A stretch of DNA of 64,000 bases from Cyathus striatus (Eukaryota; Basidiomycota; Agaricomycetes; Agaricales; Nidulariaceae). Location of the stretch: positions 248,001 to 312,000 of the forward strand of contig JAOVFP010000016.1 of NCBI GenBank assembly GCA_025738555.1, written 5' to 3'. Of the stretch, positions 11,291-22,860 are shown piece by piece. Each line of letters starts with the position of its first letter. Position 1 is the stretch's first letter. The position numbers were made by a program, and so were the translations under genes. Under the pieces are notes generated by a model, which searched no databases, was not told where the DNA came from, and saw only the letters and a program-made list of their open reading frames with translations.

Positions 11291-12252
11291 GACACTCCTA
11301 TTATATAGTTACATATGTCACATTTCCAAATTCATGTTACACCACACCTGTTACAACCATTATACTTATCACATGTCATACATCTCTTATATGTCAATAT
11401 TACACCTGTTAGATTCTTACATCTGTCATACTTTGTTCACTACCAGGCTTGTCACTGACAGGAGTGCTCCAATATTATACACCCCCATAACTCAGTCAAG
11501 GCTGTCATTCTTGCCAATCAAACACATACATGTCACATATCCCAACACATCACATTTATTCACATTTTATTCACAGGTCACACATCTCTCATTTGTAATA
11601 CTGTACAATTCTGTAACAATGAAGATTGAACAGTAGTGAGTACTGCTAAGAAGGACACAAGAAATCATATACCCCAATGATCAGTCAAGAAATAAATATC
11701 TGATTGGCTAATGGAAAGTGTGACAAAAATATAAGTGATGTGATAATAGAAGCAATAACTGAATGGAAGATATAGATAAGGCAACATAACCAGACCAGGT
11801 TACTGAACATGCTTAAGGTTGGTTAGACAAAATTAGAATCTAAGTACAGTTATATCTACTATAGAATCTGATAGACTAATTAAAACATAATATTGTGATT
11901 GCCAGAAAGTAGTATTGATATAATGTGATTTTTGCCTAGTGCTATGAATGTTGAATTCAACCAAACACAGGTAAATAGTTGAAGAAATATGATTCTCTTA
12001 AAGTGGTCTAGTGTCTTTGTCATATAACTTGTAATGCACATAAATCACTAGATGAGCACTTTTCATGTAACCTTTTCATGTGACATGTATGATATGTGTT
12101 GCAGCAGATGGTTGCAATGCAATGTTGAGAGAATGATAAGCTGGTAGAGGCAAAAAGCTGTCAAGAGTTTCAAGAATGGTAGGAGAGTCTGTGACTGTGG
12201 TGTAATTTTACTTTTTGACAGGGAGAGTACCTTGACAAATCAAGATGATACT

Positions 12253-12406
12253 TGGTAAAATTCAAAATTGGTTAATGTCACACAGAGTCAAATGTAACCA
12301 CATGTTAGGTGTCACTATTATTCAACCATGTTTCACTTTTAGTCCTTATATTTGACTTACATTTGACTCTGTGTGAGATATATCCAATTTTGCTTTTTAC
12401 CAAGGG
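12253..12406. repeat. Imperfect inverted repeat in the transposon core
   Basis: TTGGTAAAATTCAAAATTGG at 12,253 followed by CACACAGAGTCAAATGTAA is mirrored by TTACATTTGACTCTGTGTG near 12,356 and CCAATTTTGC...TTACCAA to 12,403. It forms a stem of about 45 bp with a loop of about 55 bp, inside the element. Confidence 0.6.
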
Positions 12407-12559
12407 TGTCATGAGAATGAAGTGTGATATGTGTGACAGATGTGAGAATGTAACAGGTGTAATATTGACACATAAGGGGTGTATGACATGTGATGAGTAT
12501 GACAGTTGTAATAGATATGGTGTGACATATGTGACTACATGACAGGAGTGTCATAAAAA

Positions 12560-13280
12560 GCAAATATGACAAGTGTAACAAGTGCAATATATGTGACATA
12601 TGGGAAAGTGTGACATATGCGAACATGTGTGACATATGAGACAGTGTGTGACATATGCGAACGTGTGACACCTGTGATATTTGTGAAAGTGTAACATTTG
12701 TGACATTTGTGACATATGCGGAAGTGTGACATATGTGAAAGTGTGACATTTGTGACATTTGTGACATTTGTGAATGCGTGACATATGCGAAGGTGTGACA
12801 TTTGTGACATCTGTGAAAGTGTGACACATGTGACATCCATAACAAATGTAACATCTGTAAAAGTGTGACAAATGCGATATATGTGACATATGTGACACCT
12901 GTGACGCGTGACATATGCGAAAGTGTAACATTTGTGACATATGTGAAAGTGTGACACATGTGAATGCGTAACATATGCGAAAGTGTGACATATGCGAAGG
13001 TGTGACATTTGTGACATTTGTGACATTTGTGAATGCGTGACATATGCGAAAGTGTAACATTTATAATATATGTGAAAGTGTGACACATGTGAATGCGTGA
13101 CATATGCGAAAGTGTGACATATGCGAAGGTGTGACATTTGTAACATCTGTGAAAGTGTGACACATGTGACATCTGTAAAAGTGTGACAAATGCGATATAT
13201 GTGACATCTGTGACACGTGTGACGCGTGTGACATCCATAACAAACGTGACATCTGTGACATACACAATGCATGTGACATA
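12560..13280. repeat. Subterminal tandem array, ~17-bp units, right arm
   Basis: The mirror of the left array, read as GTGTGACATATGCGAAA units on the plus strand. The order of variant units is similar but not identical to the left arm, so the arms have drifted or exchanged units. Long open frames on the minus strand are by-products of the repeat. Confidence 0.85.
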
Positions 13281-13720
13281 TATGATCACTTATGATCACT
13301 TATGAATCCATTAGTACCACTAATAATCCATTACACCATCTAGATCACCTAATGATCACATATGATCACTTATGAATCTATTAGTATCACTATTAACCCA
13401 TTACACCACCTAGATCACCTAATGATCACTTATGATCACTTACGAATCCATTAGTACCACTAGTAATTCATTATGCCACCTAGATCACCTAATGATCACA
13501 TATGATCACTTACAAATCTATTAGTATCACTAATAACCCATTACACCACCTAGATCACCTAATGATCACTTATGATCACTTACAAATCTATTAGTACCAC
13601 TAATATCCTATTACGCCACCTGCACCACCTAATGATCACTTATGATCATTTACAAATCCATTAGAACAAGTAATAGTCCATAGAAACCCATCAGTACTAG
13701 TATTCACCCCAATACGCCAC
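13281..13720. repeat. Subterminal tandem array, ~70-bp units, right arm
   Basis: The mirror of 10,120-10,550, with paired TGATCA palindromes and the same unit length. Confidence 0.85.
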
Positions 13721-14884
13721 CTATATCCCTAAATGATCATTTATGATCACTATTACAATCACTAATAGTATAGAACACTATATAATTTAGAGGTGATCAT
13801 AAAACTCCATGCTTATAAGAACGCATGATCATATAGCCAGGAGTTAATATGAAAATAGTTTGCTAACACTTATGCCACATCCGCTTTGAACAGTAGAGTC
13901 GCAGTAGTCACAGGCGCCTCACGTGGAATTGGACACGCAATAGCCTTACGTCTCACTCAAGATGGATTCAATATCCATATTACCACTATCAACAGCGAAA
14001 GGCTGAAAGACGTAAAACGTAGTATTGAAGATCTTGGGAAGAAATGCTTCATCTATGTTGGAGATGTATCAAAAGAGGAAGATGTTAAAGCGTTAATTGA
14101 AAGTGCAGTAGACGAGCTTGGGAGCATTGACATTGTATGTTATTTCATTTCTACCTAGTAGCACATTGTCATATTTATTAAGCGTGATATATACAGATGG
14201 TTGTGAATGCAGAAATATGTTGGCTCGCATCTATCACGGACAATGAATTACCTTTTTAAATTCCGTTACACATACAGTATCTTATCTCACCTCAATATAC
14301 ACTACAGTGCCAGTTGATGAAATGGACAGACACTACGCAGTCAACACCTGCGGAACATTTCTGAGTTACAAATACGCTGCTCAACAAATGATAAAACAAG
14401 GGAGAGGAGGGAGAATTATTGGTGCCTCTTCTATAGCTGGGAAACAAGGTAATCTAGTTGATTTATCGATTGAAGTTAGACGATTACTATCGCAATGTAT
14501 CAAGGATATCCATATATTAGTGGCTATGTTGCATCCAAATTCGCAATTAGGGGTCTAACCCAAAGCGCTGGTAGAACATATTCCGGAATGAAAAGCCAAA
14601 TATCCTACTGATATACTTGAATAGACACGGAGCTCGGCAAATATGGGATCACAGTCAATGCATATGCCCCAGGTACCCCATGATCTTCTCTTAATCTTCC
14701 AAGTCCCCAATGTTAATACATTTCTATACTATGTAGGCGCAGTAGAAACTGATATGAGTAAGTAACTCAGCTTCAGCTTTACAGTCGTAATACCTAATGC
14801 CACATGTTTAGCAAAAACTCTTCGAGACATAACGGGAGATCAAACACCCGATTACACTGCTAATCCAGTAGGAAGAATGGGAAA

Positions 14885-15243
14885 TGTAGAAACAGCAAGG
14901 ACTCTGCACAGGGCAGTTGCTGATCTGGGTACAGGCTCACCTGAGAGGTAGAGTGTGTAGATAGAGGCTTAGAGCGACTGTAAGAAGAGTAAAGACTTTC
15001 TTATTGTTATCCAGTAAAACTGGGGGGTTTATATACTGTACAAGAGGTGTATAAATATCTACTGCTGTAAAAGGAGCTGTTAAGCTGTTATGCTGTTGAG
15101 TACAGCAGTACTGTATATAGTGCTACTATAATTATATCTACCTAAGAATAAACATACTAGAAGGTTCTAGTATGTGCTACGGAATTCCATGATTAGATAA
15201 GATCCGCCAGATCCGCTTTTGTCGAGATAAGATAATCTCAACA
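14885..15243 (-). mobile_element. Solo LTR, 359 bp, inside SDR3
   Basis: On the minus strand it starts TGTTGAGATTATC and ends TTCTACA, with a 5-bp target duplication: GGAAA at 14,880-14,884 and 15,244-15,248. An internal TATATAAAC lies at about 15,030 (minus strand). SDR5 shows the uninterrupted sequence GGGAAATGTAGAAGATG. No internal retrotransposon sequence remains. Confidence 0.82.
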
Positions 15244-15591
15244 GGAAATGTAGAAGATGTAGCAAGCCTTGTATCGTTCCTTGCTTCATCAAAGTCGGGA
15301 TTTATAACAGGTAAGTAGCATTACCATTTCCGTTCCCTGTGTAATGTATTCATCTAACTTCTGGACACAGGTCAAAGTGTAAGTTGCCGTAGCGTGTGTA
15401 TATTTTCAATAAAATTAGCTTCTGATTATCACTTCCAGATATCTATCAATGGCGGTTTTTTCTTCGATTAAACTTGTTCTCTATCACCAAAAGTTCGTAA
15501 AACTTTGCCAAAGTGAACCAAAAAATAAAACAAATTCCCTCTTCAATTACAAAATACAAATTTGTAAACTACATAACAGATATTTATTCGA

Positions 15592-15970
15592 CTACTTTTG
15601 ATTCCCTCCGACAGCAGTATTAAGGTTCCTCGCGATCGATTCAGCCATCGCAGCCACGTCGGTAGCGAAATTGATCTTCAGAATGTAATTAATGATCAAT
15701 GCGAACGACAAAACATTGTACGACATACCATATCGAAACCTTGAGCGGCTCGACAAGCAGCTGGTTCTCCATTTATACAAAACATAGCGCTGTGCGAGAG
15801 ATTAAGCTGCCTGAGAATCTATGACGATGCCAGCATACCATTTCTTATTCTGTTCATGAGAAACGCGTAAAATCCTCTGAATGATTTCTTCTACATCTGG
15901 ATGAGGGTCAAGAGAAGGAGGTGGATGTGACAACGAGATGGACAAATCATACGGACCAATAAACACTCCA
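15592..15970 (-). pseudogene. Aldolase 3' fragment 1
   Basis: Matches the last third of the intact aldolase at 31,132-32,165: FIGPYDLSISL, DPHPDVEEIIQRILRVSHEQ, and the final exon with ATDVAAMAESIARNLNTAV. The match stops abruptly near 15,970. It lies tail to tail with SDR3, as the intact gene does with SDR5. Confidence 0.8.
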
Positions 15971-17459
15971 TTCGACATCAAAGACACTTAATGGTAAAGC
16001 ATGAGGAGATTGACGATGGTGAATAAGTAAAGAAAAGATAATAGCCTGACGATAGACCAAGAACTGGTGCAGGAAGGAGGAGGAATGCGGATTATCAATT
16101 CACTCTCCCATCCTTGTACCAATTGCTCTTAGAGCCGCTCCAAATAAAAAACCGAGCCTAGGCGTACAAATGAATGGAAATGCGATCGGGTAGAGTCATC
16201 GTGAGTTAACAACCTCGACGCAGAGGTCATAATAAAATAACTCACACGTATAGAAACTACCATTTGCCGGCTGCCCATGAAACTTCGACGCTTCATGGCC
16301 CAAGGCTATAGCGCTACCGTTCCTATTGACTCAGTGCAAGAGACTTGAACTGAGACACAACTATAGTACGTAGCACAGATTTGTCAGCTCCCCCCCTCCA
16401 TTTCGAGCCGCGAGCATGCCATGCTTGTGTTCTACGGCCGCTCTCTCCGTTTCTCTTACCTCCGCAACTTCGATACACTGTACCAACCTCATGCCATCTG
16501 ATGTTCAACCAATTCGAGTACCTGGGCCATCAAGTAACCTGTATCTCCGTGAACATCTTAGTACTCAGCGGCAGTCTGACTTGTAGATACCAAGAAAGGG
16601 GGAAGCACGGATATGCTGGGAAAGTGGGATGAGGGAGCGGCAGGAGGTGAAGTCCAAACTCAGTCCTCTTCGTTACTGACAAGCTAAGGATACCACATAC
16701 ACTAGCAAGTTTATGTGTACTATACCCTTCCTCTCAACAATGTACCTCGCTTTGGCCCTCGTTCCTGTTCATTCTGTTCTGCCGTCACTCGTGTCTTGCT
16801 ATCAAACATAGTACATCTGCACATATAACATGGTTTCTTTCTCATGCCATTGTATTGTAGTCCAATGTAGTCTAGAAACATTGGATATTGATATTGAAAT
16901 ATTGAGGGCTTGAGGCATCGTTGCGCATATGCATTGTCGTGAATAACAGGATAGTCGTACATTTTACGTCATGTTACCTCTTCCTGGAATTGATCGAAAA
17001 TCGAGCGCAAGTGCCATCAATCTGGCAGATTTCGGGATCGCGTTCAAGATCTCGAAGGATCACAATCTGATTGGCTGATGCCTTGTGAGTACTTGAGTTG
17101 TGACGCTATGTGACCGGTTGACCGCTGACGAAGTGCACACCAAATCCTCTTCTTTACCATCATTGCTTCATCACATACTAGCTTCCGAGGTACGTTCCCT
17201 CCCCCTCCCTCTTCACATCCACCCACATTCATAACAGTGCACAGCAACATTCGCCCTACCAAAATGCAACCACCACCAAACTCACCTATTCCAAACCTCG
17301 GGCGGGCTAGCGCAAGAACACAACGACATCGTAGCAGCATGCGACGTCACTATCGTGTTCTGCACCTTCGTATCAACACTCTTTGGTGCTAGTTCTTTTC
17401 CTTTTATTTTCACTCTGATTCTCCCTCCCATATTCCTGTTATTCTCCTACTCATATTCT
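15971..17459. other. Junction region between duplication units
   Basis: I find no recognised gene in these 1.5 kb. Short open frames occur on both strands (16,381-16,632 plus; 17,044-17,340 minus), without recognisable domains. Duplication unit 2 starts at about 17,460 with the sequence that opens this window. Confidence 0.4.
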
Positions 17460-17607
17460 TGGCACATATGAACTCGTCAGTAATAGACCGTCCCAGATGG
17501 CTGACTCTTTTCCTTGGCAGATAATACATAAAATCAAAGCGGCTCCTCGATCATTATATTGGGTATGTTCCTTCCTCACTTTGTCATAACCTGAGTATGC
17601 TGATAAA

Positions 17608-17907
17608 ATGGACAGCGAAGGCACTGAGAAACGTGACACTACACAGTCTAACTTTCGACGAACTCGTGCATGTTACCGAGTTCATTCTGCTGGTATCACT
17701 CGATATTGCCAAGGAAGTTGGCCTATACCATCTGACTCCTATCCCCTTTCGTTGTACGTATTCTCTGTTTCATTCAGACTTCTGGAGACCGGCGGGGATT
17801 ACAAGCACGCTGTGAAATACGTCTCAATTAAAGATGGCGTGTTTCACTTGAATGAAGAGCTGCCGGGTGGTATGGAGGAATTAGAATTGGGCGAAAGTCG
17901 AGTTTGA
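17608..17907 (+). CDS. Unrecognised 99-codon ORF
   Basis: Opens MDSEGTEKRDTTQ and ends GGMEELELGESRV. The second half, LLETGGDYKHAVKYVSIKDG then VFHLNEELPGG, reads like folded protein and is retained in copy 1 despite nearby breaks. I do not recognise the family. It may be an exon of a larger spliced gene or a relic. Confidence 0.3.
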   Translation: MDSEGTEKRDTTQSNFRRTRACYRVHSAGITRYCQGSWPIPSDSYPLSLYVFSVSFRLLETGGDYKHAVKYVSIKDGVFHLNEELPGGMEELELGESRV

Positions 17908-18861
17908 GAGAGGACATAACGAGGAGAAAGATGGAAATAGGGTCGTTGGTGTTTTCGGCTTCGTTGGTGGTTGTTGTCTTGTTTTGTCTCCGTCGTCCCC
18001 CCTCGTCGTCATGTTTCCTCCTCTTCGTCGTCTTCCATTTGTTCCCCTGGTTCCCCCCTCGCCCCCTTGCCATCCTCTCGGCCCCTTCGCCCTTCTCCTT
18101 CGTCGCCCTCGTCTTCATCCCCCCTCGTCTTCATCCCCCCCTCGTCTTCATCCCTCCCCCCCTCCCCTCGTCGTTGTGTTCGCTGCAGTTCAGTGGCCCC
18201 ATGACTAAACCATTAAAGCTCGTTAGGTGGTGTCGTTTGGTGCTGTATACTCACAAACCTTAACCACCTCGAGTCATTGTATATTGGTCTTGGTGACCTT
18301 CCTGATGTAGTTATTCTACTCTTTATTATTTACCCTTTCAGCCGTTTCGTTGTATTTCATTATGTAGTTTTGGTCACCACAATGCAGAAAATGTGATTTT
18401 GCTGCGAACTTGGGGGTGTGTATGCTTTATACAGAAGACAAAAACATGGCGGTAGACAAAAACAACCAGACTTCGCTTTGTGAGGTAGTATTGGTATCTT
18501 TAATCTTGTGAGACGACGATATATGGGAAAAGTATCATAGATACACTATGTAATATACACATAGCCAAAGTAGTTTCAACAACTGTGAAGATAATAAAAA
18601 GACGGATGACGCGAATTAAAGCGTCTCTGAGCATGACACGGTGTCAAAGAAGCAAGAAGGAATAGTGGAACAAGAGTTCAAATCATGAGAATGGTTGAGT
18701 AGACAAGTATTTGAAGAATGAATATAATGAGGATTGGAGGGAATCAATGATGTACTTAGGGTGGCGTTTAACCTTTGTACTTTCTCTTCTCCTTATTTTT
18801 CCATTAGCGCACATCCAGAGAATTGAAGACACTCTCGTCACTTACAGTAAAGACCCGAAGT

Positions 18862-21036
18862 CTATGTACCCTTTGCCCTGACGTTTGGATGAACTCCTCC
18901 TAGCATGAGCTGCCCCAGTTTATCTGGGGACAGCGATCCAAGATCAGCGGAGGAAATGGCGTCCACCATACCCTAAGATTGTCGTCGTTAGTGCTAAGGT
19001 CGGGCAACTAGCAAGAATCGTAACTTACATTGGTTTTTATCTGCGTCAACAGCTTTAGAGCCTGCGTGGCCCTCAGGTCCCCTCCTACTTGAACAAACTG
19101 AACCGCCATAGAATTTGAATGATGACAACAAGTTGCCAAGCGATTCGAAACCGACAAAAGGACACTAGATAATCCATAATTACGCCCATCGGCTGTGATT
19201 CTGTCAGTCAAAAATCATATAATGTAAAGTAAAAAACGTACACGGAGCACCGTCCGTGATAACAACAAGGATGAGCGGTTTAATCCTAGAGTACTCTGGA
19301 GTATGCTTCGATCTTTCTAGTTTGTCAATATGAGCATTTAGTATCTCGGAACATCTCTGTCCCGTTGGGGTTCCACCTGCGTATCGTAATAAATGACCGG
19401 GACCTATAGGTATATAAGCATAACAAACCGTTGGGGTGTACCATATCAACGAGTTGTCGTATTTTGTTTTTATCCTGTGCATAAACGTAACACGTGAGAA
19501 CGCGGTACTAAATCAGTGATTAGCAAAACTTACTGCTATACCATTCAAATCCTTGAATTGAAAGAGATAATTCGAATTAAGAAATCTCAAACTTATCCCA
19601 CCTCTATCCCATCCGTTGTCAAGTATCCAGTTTGCGAGCTGATTTACTGAATCTCTGGCCTCGGACCATGAGGATCCCATCATCTATACAAAATTGAGAT
19701 ACCCCCAACTCAATATAGAGCTTGCGACTTACAGATCCCGAGTCATCTATGAGAAAGATGAAATCATAAACCCTAGTAGATGTATAAATTTATCAGTAAA
19801 AATATTAACGGTAGAAGCCGAAGACAGTACTGCAGAATTTTCTCAATCTTTGCAGGTCGCGGCAACCCAAGCACAGGGTTAAAATTCTGAATTGTCCTCG
19901 GAGGTGGAGGTGGGGGGGTAAGATTGCGTTCTGGAGGTAAGAGAACGGCAGGTATGGCTGCAAATACATTGGCCTTGGATACGTCGGTATGTGGTGTCCA
20001 CTGAAGAGGGGCTGGAGCTGCCTGTGGAGCAATGGAGATGGGAGACTGGAATCCCTCGCTACCTACATACATAGATGCCATTGATTCGCCTGAGACAGAG
20101 TCATGTTCCGAGGGTACAGGCGGAAGAGGGGTGGACTTCCTGTTAGGAGTAGCAGAACCGCCTTTTTCAGAGATTGAAACAGCATGTGTCGAATCTACTC
20201 CTCCACGTGCATCATTAGCGCCGGGCACGATGCCCGGAGAAGTGATAACACCAGCGTCCTTGTATTCTTTAGATGCTCTCCCTAGGTCGTGTCTGTGGAT
20301 AGAAGAGACACGACTACTCGTCTGCAACTTGGAGCGGGAATTGGAGGAACGAATATGCGAATGGTTGTTGTTCTCAACAAACCACCGAAGCAGGAACCAG
20401 ACACATATGAAAATAAGTAAAATACCCAGTCCCCTTATGAAAGCATCGACGAGGATGGATTGGACGCTGCTGCATTCGCAGGTCGGTGTAAAGCTATTAC
20501 CATAGCTGTGAAAGCAGTCATTGAAGCTAAGTAATAGAGAAGAAGACCGGACTCACAGCTGTGCATTTGCCAACGCGGGAATAGCCTGCTCACCAGAAAA
20601 CGAGACGCGTACGTTACGGTCATTACTGAATCGTTCAATCTCATTGCATGTGTTCGAATCCGGTGGAACCACTGAGTCAGCTGTCCCCCCTTGTGATATA
20701 TCCAGACATTAAAGGAGAATAAACCATTAACGATGAGAAGTACTTACTAGTGAATGCTCCTGATGGCGACACGAAATCAAATCTAGTTCCTGTTCAACTA
20801 CATGTTAGCACCGACACCATGAAATAATCGGAGAGTATAAGCATCGCACCATCTACAACAAACGAAGCGGCCTCGTTTGTACCTGGAGAGACTGCATATG
20901 ACATCTCGAATGTTTTAGGGATTTTCCCGGTCACTGAAATGGCATGTCCTCTTCCGTTTGCATGTGAGGATTGAAAGGAAGTCCTAGAGTTAGCACAAAC
21001 AGTTGGGAGAAGTATGAAGATGAGAAATGTACACAT
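18862..21036 (-). CDS. Membrane-anchored protein with cytosolic VWA domain, copy 2
   Basis: Same structure as the copy at 1,332-3,497, but with every proposed splice site intact. Signal peptide MCTFLIFILLPTVCAN; extracellular part with eight extra residues (SVVPPDSN) relative to copy 1; one transmembrane helix (GLGILLIFICVWFLLRWF); Ser/Pro-rich linker with PPPPPP; VWA domain with FLIDDSGSM (MIDAS DxSxS), WSEARDSVNQLANWIL, GGTPTGQRCSEIL, LILVVITDGAP, FVQVGGD, and the tail GMVDAISSADLGSLSPDKLG typical of fungal VWA proteins. The start is the Met at 21,036, directly before the hydrophobic signal. Function unknown; a cell-surface sensor or adhesion adaptor is only a guess. Confidence 0.78.
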
Positions 21037-21180
21037 TCTCAGGTACTGAAGAGGTTGTTCGAATAGGGGGAGAGTGGGAGGCCTCGCTCTTATACATTTG
21101 TTGCTGTACCATCATCGAAGTATATCCCTAAGAAGACATGGTATTCGGATCGCCTCGTGAAAGTAGAGTCATCCATCGAT

Positions 21181-22860
21181 TGTGGGTCCATGGGTGTACA
21201 GCGAAAGACTTGTTTTGGGAGCATTATTGGACAGATTGGACAGGAGTTTACCTAGAATGATGCGGGATACACAGCAGAGGAATGCATTTTCTATTCTGCG
21301 TGCTTCCTTTTGTCCCGTTTGGACTGTTCGCAGTGCTGACAAAGGCGTTAAACCCAGGGCTTCCCAGCTTCTTGATAGGCATCAGGGACCCTCAACATGT
21401 CAAGTAGCTGTTGTAGCGCTTTGGAAATGGACATATAAAAATCTGCAGTTAACCATCCTATGGTGGGCGTATGGTCCACTGACTAGTCAGCATACCCTCT
21501 ATTTAATGTCCATGTATAGAGAGCAGGACTATACATGAGAAGCGTTTATTATTCCTTCCGCTATCTATATCTTGGTACCCCCCAACCACAGAAGTCAATC
21601 CGCCCTATATCTCACATCACTGTTCGTACGCGAGGACTTACTGTCCAGATTTATTGGTTGCTTTCTAACCCTTTTTGTGAGATTTCCAAGTTCAAACTAG
21701 AAGGTAAAGTTTGAGGACTGGAAATACACTAGTTAGGTTGAAGGAAGTTCGAGCTTAATTGGCTAGAATTGCGTGTCTAAAGTTTCGTATTCAAGAATTC
21801 CCAGCGTACAATCTAATTCTAAGGGTTTATATATCCTATGGAAAGTAGAAGACGAGTCATAAAGTGAGGAATTTGTAAGGAAGAGTAAGTAAAGTCACGA
21901 GAAAAAGGGGAATGAGTAAGAAAATGGAACGGGGTTGGTAAGGAACGACACCAAAGAGACCATTTGTCGCTGTAAATCTAAGTGGAAGGTGGAAGGAGCA
22001 GTATCGGGGAAGAAATAAAGAGCCAATGAGACGAAGTAGAAGTTGGGAGATAGCTGATAGTACGCGGGTGTGAATGTCTCGTGACATTCAAACTCCGTGG
22101 CGCGTAGTCGAAGATGCAAGGTCGAGACCTTAAGCTTTTCCATCCAGTGCCCCGATATACTTTGTGTCAAGGGTGCTTATCTCCCCCAGATTCATATTTA
22201 ACTTGTATCCCCGCTCCTGTCACGAGGATTTATCCCATGTCTAGTGATTCCGAATATGCGAGGGCCTTCGTTTTGCTATTATCGATACATTATTCAGCCC
22301 CATCTTCGGAGGATGACTATGGTCCTCAAGATCTAGAGACGTTGAAGGCCCTTATGACTACTGCTCGTGAACCCGGTAACGCCAGAGAGTTGGATCGGGT
22401 TCGTGCATTGTGTACCTGCACTCATAGAACTACACGCGGGCAATGTACAAACCTACAGAAGTATCTTCTTTTGAACTGGAGGTCCCCGCAGAGGTGTAAC
22501 AGTTTTCCCCTGCAGACTGAAACTATCACTCGACGTTTAGCCTGTGAGATCTTCGTGGATGTCTTCCCTTGCCCCCCCCCCCTCCTTCTTTCATCCTTTC
22601 TCTTCGTTTGTTCGATTATATCTCTTAGTTCCCATCCTCCTCACTTCTTTTCTTACACTTTCTAACACCTGAAGTTAACAGCCTTCCTAGGCTTGATTCA
22701 TACTTTCCCCTCCGTATCCAATGTCGCACACGAAGCCCGCTCTCGTCCTACGCTCTCACTACTACATGCACGTAACAACCCGCAGGGCGTGGCGAGATAA
22801 CACTCATCCTCATCACTTCAAGGGGGAGAGAAGGCGAGACGGCATGAAAGCGACGGGGTT
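21181..22860 (+). other. Region with two unrecognised open frames
   Basis: Plus-strand frames at 21,182-21,538 (118 codons, YSERLVLGALLDRLDRSLP) and 22,237-22,665 (from MSSDSEYARAFVLLLSIHY, 142 codons, with a Cys/His-containing CTCTHRTTRGQC) show no known domain and are single-copy in the window. They could be exons of an unknown gene or relics. The stretch 21,540-22,110 holds nothing I recognise. Confidence 0.25.

Larger units (their letters stand above)
9961..13874. mobile_element. 3.9-kb palindromic non-autonomous DNA transposon
   Basis: It inserts into the first SDR3 exon and is flanked by CCACATC on both sides (9,954-9,960 and 13,875-13,881). The terminal inverted repeats begin near AGTGTCAGCAAA and its mirror TTTGCTAACACT. 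Arms of about 1.3 kb mirror each other in a layered order: an AT-rich 120-bp tip, an array of about 70-bp units, then an array of about 17-bp units. The 1.2-kb core (about 11,300-12,540) has no transposase-like frame. A 7-8 bp target duplication and subterminal arrays are compatible with hAT or KDZ-type elements, but the superfamily is not certain. Confidence 0.88.
9849..15471 (+). pseudogene. SDR3, split by two insertions
   Basis: The start and mitochondrial-type presequence lie at 9,849-9,960. The frame is then interrupted by the 3.9-kb palindromic transposon and resumes at 13,875 with the cofactor loop VTGASRGIG. Later exons are readable: SIEDLGKKCF, VNAEI (canonical NAGI altered), VPVDEMDRHYAVN, GASSIAGKQG, YVASK, GITVNAYAPG, NPVGRMGNVE. 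A solo LTR at 14,885-15,243 interrupts the next exon, after which ASLVSFLASS and the final INGGFFFD are intact. It most resembles SDR5. Removing both insertions would leave an almost complete SDR gene, so the inactivation is recent relative to the duplication. Confidence 0.85.
17460..21180. repeat. Segmental duplication block A, copy 2
   Basis: The second copy of 1-3,650. The coding part of the VWA gene is better preserved here than in copy 1. Confidence 0.9.

Noticed and set aside
10535..11308. Three overlapping open frames of 220-257 codons on the plus strand (Cys/His-rich products)
   Set aside because: They are the three translations of a stop-free 17-bp tandem repeat; the products are periodic and the array is inside a transposon arm.
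12357..13299. Open frames up to 310 codons on the minus strand
   Set aside because: Mirror image of the same repeat array in the right arm; no coding support.
16381..17340. Short open frames on both strands in the unit junction
   Set aside because: Overlapping on opposite strands, no domain, no conserved copy.
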